The notes under the pieces are model-generated. The model did no database searches, was not told where the DNA came from, and was given only the letters and a program-made list of their open reading frames with translations. From Candidatus Saccharimonadota bacterium (GTDB lineage: Bacteria; Patescibacteriota; Saccharimonadia; UBA4664): 8,680 bases of DNA. The translations under genes were made by a program, and so were the position numbers. Shown piece after piece: positions 5,531 through 8,680 of this stretch (position 1 is its first letter; every line of letters begins with the position of its first letter). The stretch spans positions 1 through 8,680 of the forward strand of contig JAQZBT010000080.1 in assembly GCA_029237755.1 (NCBI GenBank), read 5' to 3'.

Positions 5531-6637
5531 TTGGCCAAAAAAGTAGTAGATGAGGAGACTCTGGACCGGTCGGCGGAGTATTCGCCGGAAGTCCAACGTC
5601 TGATTGCCAAGGGTAAGGAGCAGGGTTACGTCACGCAGCAAGAGATTGCCGGTGTACTGCCCGAAGCTGAAGAGAATCTGGAAGAGCTCGATGAGCTGTA
5701 CGCCGCGTTGCTGGAGCAGGGCGTCGAGATCACCGACCAGAAAGACGCATTGATCTGGGACAAGGACGAGGAAGAGACTCCCGACACCAGTGATGATTAC
5801 ATCAAAGATATTGCCGACGACTCGGTACGTTTGTACTTGCGCGAGATCGGTAAGATTCCGCTGCTCACAAGTGAGCAGGAGATCTCGCTGGCCAAGCGGA
5901 TCGAGGCCGGCGACAAGGCCGCCAAAGACGCCATGGCTGAGGCCAACATGCGCCTCGTGGTCTCGATCGCCAAGAAGTACATCGGCCGCGGGCTCGACTT
6001 GCTCGACCTGATCCAGGAAGGCAACACCGGACTGCTGCGCGCCGTCGAGAAGTTCGACTATTCCAAGGGATTTAAGTTTTCGACCTACGCCACGTGGTGG
6101 ATCCGTCAGGCCATTACGCGTGCCATCGCCGACCAGGCCCGTACCATCCGTATCCCGGTCCACATGGTTGAGACCATCAACAAGCTCATCCGGACCCAGC
6201 GCCGCCTGGTGCAGGAGCTCGGCCGTGAGCCGCTGCCCGAGGAGATTGCCGCTGAGATGGAGATGGACGTTGATAAGGTCAACCACATCCTGAAGATCAA
6301 GCAGGACATCGTGTCGCTTGAGGCGCCGGTCGGAGAAGAGGAAGACTCACAGCTGGGCGACTTCATCGCTGATGAAGACTCGCTGACGCCGGAAGAGGCC
6401 GCCACGCACCAGCTGCTCAAGGAGCACGTCAACGGCGTGCTGGCGCTTTTGACCCCGCGCGAGCAGAAGATCCTGCGCATGCGGTTTGGTCTCGAAGACG
6501 GCCGCAGCCACACGCTCGAGGAAGTCGGTCAGGAGTTTGGCGTGACGCGCGAGCGGATCCGCCAGATTGAGGCCAAGGCTTTAGCGAAGCTGCGTAAGCA
6601 TCGCGAGAGCAAGAAGCTCAAAGATTACCTGCGGTAA
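5531..6637 (+). CDS. rpoD: Primary sigma factor RpoD/SigA (sigma-70 group 1)
   Basis: A 368-residue housekeeping sigma factor directing RNA polymerase to -10/-35 promoters. All regions are visible: a short region 1.1 (about 15-80, Q-G-Y-V-T-Q-Q-E-I), region 1.2 (89-122, V-R-L-Y-L-R-E-I-G), region 2 (about 126-198) with D-L-I-Q-E-G-N-T-G-L and the -10-reading Y-A-T-W-W-I-R-Q-A-I, and region 3.0 (R-I-P-V-H-M-V-E-T). Region 3.2 shows S-L-E-A-P-V-G, and region 4.2 carries the -35-reading helix-turn-helix (V-T-R-E-R-I-R-Q-I-E-A-K-A-L, about 338-351). There is no long non-conserved insert as in proteobacterial RpoD, so the size matches Gram-positive SigA types. It starts at TTG behind a strong ribosome site and ends just before a clear terminator. 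Pairing with dnaG matches the macromolecular-synthesis operon order. Confidence 0.98.
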   Translation: MAKKVVDEETLDRSAEYSPEVQRLIAKGKEQGYVTQQEIAGVLPEAEENLEELDELYAALLEQGVEITDQKDALIWDKDEEETPDTSDDYIKDIADDSVRLYLREIGKIPLLTSEQEISLAKRIEAGDKAAKDAMAEANMRLVVSIAKKYIGRGLDLLDLIQEGNTGLLRAVEKFDYSKGFKFSTYATWWIRQAITRAIADQARTIRIPVHMVETINKLIRTQRRLVQELGREPLPEEIAAEMEMDVDKVNHILKIKQDIVSLEAPVGEEEDSQLGDFIADEDSLTPEEAATHQLLKEHVNGVLALLTPREQKILRMRFGLEDGRSHTLEEVGQEFGVTRERIRQIEAKALAKLRKHRESKKLKDYLR

Positions 6638-6651
6638 AACTATCGCTAGCT

Positions 6652-6679
6652 AAAAAAGCGCCTTTCCAGGCGCTTTTTT
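6652..6679 (+). terminator. Rho-independent terminator after rpoD
   Basis: GCGCCT (6658-6663) and AGGCGC (6668-6673) form a perfect stem around loop TTCC, preceded by six A and followed by six T. With the A/T tracts the symmetric stem is 12 bp. It lies 14 nt after the rpoD stop. Because of the symmetry it could also stop transcription from the opposite strand. Confidence 0.95.
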
Positions 6680-6762
6680 AAGCAAACGCGCTGCAGCGGG
6701 CACTCCGAGCTAATTGCGCTTGTGCTTGGTATTAGCGTAAGGTTTGTAGCAAATACACGAGC

Positions 6763-7797
6763 ATGATCATTACCCGCAAATTCACTTCTTTGCCCCAATC
6801 TATCCTGATGGCTGCCGCAGTGGTGGTGATTGGCGTAGTGGTGTTGGCCACCACCCGGGCCGCTACAAACAACGCCGATCTAAATAACGATGGCACGGTG
6901 AGCGTGTTTGACCTGTCCATCTTGCTGTCTAAGTGGGGGACCGCTGACGCCAACTCCGACATCAGCGGTGATGGCGCGGTGAACGTGTTTGACCTATCTA
7001 TCCTGTTGGCCAGATGGGCGCAAGCCGGGACGGGTCCGACGCCCTCTCCGAGTGGTTCAGCAACGCCTACACCTACCCCGACGCCGGGCGGTATTACCTT
7101 CAACCATTGCACCAACCCCACCTATACGGTGCCTGCCGATCCCAACAACCCCAACGCCGGGAAAAATCTGGGCGGCTACTTCGTCGACTCCGGCACTTGG
7201 AACTTTGCTAATTACCCCACGTCTACGCAAACCATGTACATCTGCAACTTCAACAACTGGTATGTCGATGTGAGCGTCCCATCCGCGGGTAACGGCGACG
7301 TCAAAACCTACCCCAATACTCAAAAGCAATACATCAACTGGACCACGAGGGCGATGCCCCGCATCGATTCGTTTACCAGCATCATGTCGACGTTTGCCCA
7401 CACGGCTCCTGCCACGGGCGACTGGAACTTCGCTTACGATATCTGGATTAACGAGATAGCCCGCAGCGGATCAACCGAACTGATGATCTGGACTCAGCCA
7501 GGCGGCGTTAACATCGGTGGCTACAAGAGTTTTCCGAGCGTGGGGAGCGTGACCCTGAGCGGCATCACGTACGACATCAAGCTGCTCAACGGCAACATCT
7601 ACTTCTACGTTATGCGCACGTTCCAAAACTCGGGAACGGTGAACATCCTTGAGATTCTCAACCACATGATGTCCAAGGGCTGGATACCGACCAGCTCCAC
7701 GCTCGGCGCCATCGACTATGGGGTGGAAGTAAACAACACCAATAGCACGACCACCCGATTCGAGCTCAACAACTTCTCGATAACGGACGCCCACTAA
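6763..7797 (+). CDS. Membrane-anchored or secreted GH12 endoglucanase with N-terminal dockerin-like repeats
   Basis: A 344-residue protein. Residues 1-12 are basic, 13-31 form a hydrophobic export helix; a T-R-A/A-T site after it leaves both cleavage and anchoring possible. Two calcium-loop repeats follow (D-L-N-N-D-G at 39-44 with Asp50; D-I-S-G-D-G at 66-71 with Asp77), each ending in D-L-S-I-L-L-x-x-W. A Pro/Thr/Ser linker (about 91-110) leads to a GH12 domain (about 112-344). Its hallmarks are Cys116 and Cys161 (the probable disulfide), V-K-T-Y-P-N (180-185), Y-D-I-W-I-N (225-230), the nucleophile Glu239 in E-L-M-I-W, and the acid/base Glu322 in Y-G-V-E-V. GH12 enzymes retain configuration and cut beta-1,4-glucan or xyloglucan. 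Asn-rich composition fits an extracellular protein. There is no Shine-Dalgarno; a weak TAGCAA (6747-6752) is the only -10 candidate. An in-frame TAG at 6733 rules out earlier starts. Confidence 0.88.
   Translation: MIITRKFTSLPQSILMAAAVVVIGVVVLATTRAATNNADLNNDGTVSVFDLSILLSKWGTADANSDISGDGAVNVFDLSILLARWAQAGTGPTPSPSGSATPTPTPTPGGITFNHCTNPTYTVPADPNNPNAGKNLGGYFVDSGTWNFANYPTSTQTMYICNFNNWYVDVSVPSAGNGDVKTYPNTQKQYINWTTRAMPRIDSFTSIMSTFAHTAPATGDWNFAYDIWINEIARSGSTELMIWTQPGGVNIGGYKSFPSVGSVTLSGITYDIKLLNGNIYFYVMRTFQNSGTVNILEILNHMMSKGWIPTSSTLGAIDYGVEVNNTNSTTTRFELNNFSITDAH
6877..7017 (+). repeat. Tandem EF-hand-like dockerin repeat pair in the GH12 protein
   Basis: Two copies of a D-x-N/S-x-D-G-x-V-x-V-F-D-L-S-I-L-L unit are spaced 27 residues (81 nt) apart. 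At DNA level an identical 11-mer, GTGTTTGACCT, occurs at 6904 and 6985. Calcium ligands are Asp39, Asn41, Asp43, Asp50 and Asp66, Ser68, Asp70, Asp77. The pattern fits type I dockerin-like modules, but the position right after the membrane helix is unusual. Confidence 0.8.
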
Positions 7798-7801
7798 ACG
7801 G

Positions 7802-7830
7802 TTATGGTACTGGCTAAACTAGGCTAAAAT
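7802..7830 (+). promoter_or_regulatory. Candidate near-leaderless promoter of the second hydrolase gene
   Basis: TAAAAT (7825-7830) ends 6 nt before the ATG at 7837, the same spacing as TATACT before dnaG. TTATGG (7802-7807) is 17 nt upstream as a poor -35. A second -10-like TAAACT (7815-7820) lies 10 bp earlier. No Shine-Dalgarno precedes the ATG. Confidence 0.4.
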
Positions 7831-7836
7831 TGGCTT

Positions 7837-8680
7837 ATGCGTGCGCCTCTTCTTGCCCGGTCAAAACCCGCATCGCCAAGACTGCTGGCTTCGATGGTGG
7901 TTCTCTTCCTCGGGCTCGGCATTGGCGGTGTCTGGTGGTTTGTGTCCAAAGCAGCCTCAAACGTTGCAGCAGATCTAAACAATGATGCCAAGGTGGACGT
8001 GCTCGATCTGAGTGCATTGCTTACCAACTGGGCAGGCACCGGGACGAGCACCAGGGGCGACATCAACTCCGACTCGGCAGTTAACATCTTTGACTTGTCG
8101 TTGCTGCTCGCCGGCTGGGGGAGCAACTCCACCGCTACCATTCCTGCGGGTGGGGCGCTCGTCACGGTCGACGCCGCGTCCAATGCCGGCGCCTGGAAGG
8201 TAGCGCTTAGTTTCGGCCATTTCTGGTCTGACGGGGTCAACGAGCCGACCCAGAACTCTGCTTCATACGTGAAGTGGGCAGCTTACAACCCGCCTCCCGT
8301 GCGCGTCTCTACGCGAGGCTACCCTACCGGCGGCATACCCAAGATTGGAGGGGTATGGAACTTTGCGCATCTGGACGCCATGATCACGATCGACCGGCAA
8401 TCGAGCCAGGCCGCGCCCATGGTAAACCTGAGCGAAATTGCGGATGACATTCCATGCGTCAGGACCAACGCTGGATTTGCCGTCATGGGTCAGTACTTCG
8501 CCCGCATCGTGTCCTACTACAACACGGGGAGCATGGTGACCGAGACCGGCGCCACAATCACAAATCCCTACGGTACGGCAAACAAGATTACGTACTGGGA
8601 ACTGTTCAACGAGCCCTCCATAATTCCCGATTGCGGCTTGATGACCCCTGATGAATACGCGAGCATGTTCAATGTCGTCG
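7837..8680 (+). CDS. Clan GH-A glycoside hydrolase (GH39-like) with N-terminal anchor and dockerin-like repeats, 3' end outside window
   Basis: The frame is open from ATG 7837 to the window edge (281 codons, no stop). Residues 1-15 are basic (five Arg/Lys), 16-36 hydrophobic, then S-K-A-A, so either a signal peptide or a membrane anchor. Two calcium-loop repeats follow: Asp46/Asn48/Asp50/Asp57 and Asp75/Asn77/Asp79/Asp86, each leading into D-L-S-x-L-L-x-x-W. The glycines usual after the third ligand are Ala51 and Ser80. From about 105 comes a TIM-barrel enzyme with N-F-A-H-L-D (175-180) and I-T-Y-W-E-L-F-N-E-P (251-260). The N-E-P motif with Glu259 is the acid/base glutamate of clan GH-A; the W-E-L-x-N-E-P form suggests GH39 (xylosidase/iduronidase group). 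The nucleophile glutamate would lie beyond the edge. A GH5- or GH30-type assignment cannot be excluded. Confidence 0.85.
   Translation, partial: MRAPLLARSKPASPRLLASMVVLFLGLGIGGVWWFVSKAASNVAADLNNDAKVDVLDLSALLTNWAGTGTSTRGDINSDSAVNIFDLSLLLAGWGSNSTATIPAGGALVTVDAASNAGAWKVALSFGHFWSDGVNEPTQNSASYVKWAAYNPPPVRVSTRGYPTGGIPKIGGVWNFAHLDAMITIDRQSSQAAPMVNLSEIADDIPCVRTNAGFAVMGQYFARIVSYYNTGSMVTETGATITNPYGTANKITYWELFNEPSIIPDCGLMTPDEYASMFNVV
7972..8118 (+). repeat. Tandem EF-hand-like dockerin repeat pair in the GH-A protein
   Basis: Two calcium-loop units spaced 29 residues apart (D-L-N-N-D-A-K-V and D-I-N-S-D-S-A-V), each followed by D-L-S and a Trp-containing helix end. They are homologous to the pair in the preceding gene but diverged: both lack the central Gly, and the intervening linker is Thr/Gly-rich. 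The shared module in neighbouring genes points to a common docking or anchoring partner. Confidence 0.75.

Noticed and set aside
5465..6286. Long antisense open frame (273 codons) opposite rpoD
   Set aside because: It is the codon-bias shadow of a well-conserved sigma factor gene; its translation shows no domain-like pattern and it has no ribosome site.
7824..8240. Antisense open frame (138 codons) opposite the second hydrolase
   Set aside because: The + frame here carries an export helix, EF-hand repeats and the N-E-P motif; the antisense frame is low in informative composition.
1..8680. CRISPR array, insertion sequence, phage gene or TGA recoding
   Set aside because: No regularly spaced direct repeats, no transposase or terminal inverted repeats, no phage proteins; TGA ends several genes at expected lengths, so the code is standard.

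Overview
The window looks like a bacterial chromosome segment. GC content is fairly high, translation uses the standard code (TGA is an ordinary stop at the ends of at least five genes), genes are tightly packed, and almost all read on the + strand. The best guess is a Candidate Phyla Radiation bacterium, perhaps a Saccharibacteria (TM7) lineage. This is inference from recollected similarity: the style of the dockerin-like repeat (DLSILLSKWG type), the short primary sigma factor, and several genes with a -10 box directly in front of the ATG and no Shine-Dalgarno sequence. No marker gene in the window proves it.

Layout. Positions 2-2588 hold a compact operon-like run: the 3' part of a class I glutamine amidotransferase, a membrane-anchored SAM methyltransferase of FAM173/ATPSCKMT type, a 27-codon small ORF, a PIG-L/LmbE deacetylase, methionine sulfoxide reductase B and a TfoX-N-domain protein. 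Most junctions are 4-8 nt overlaps or short gaps. A PHP-domain phosphoesterase (2630-3634) follows behind its own promoter. Then comes the conserved replication/transcription pair dnaG (3674-5311) and rpoD (5531-6637). rpoD has a strong promoter, a roughly 170-nt structured 5' leader, a strong ribosome binding site with a TTG start, and a clear Rho-independent terminator at 6652-6679.

Downstream of the terminator lies a different, accessory kind of DNA: two consecutive genes for exported or membrane-anchored glycoside hydrolases. Each has an N-terminal hydrophobic segment followed at once by two EF-hand-like dockerin repeats, then the enzyme domain. The first (6763-7797) is a GH12-type endoglucanase with both catalytic glutamates visible. 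The second (7837 to the window edge, incomplete) is a clan GH-A enzyme, GH39-like, with a W-E-L-x-N-E-P acid/base motif. Together they suggest cell-surface attack on beta-glucan or hemicellulose, with dockerin-like modules lying next to the membrane rather than at the usual C-terminal end.

Most notable points: (1) the paired anchor-dockerin-hydrolase genes; (2) a DnaG that appears to lack about 30 residues of conserved motif immediately before the Toprim core; (3) a recurrent near-leaderless promoter arrangement; (4) the structured rpoD leader; (5) a bacterial relative of eukaryotic FAM173 lysine methyltransferases.
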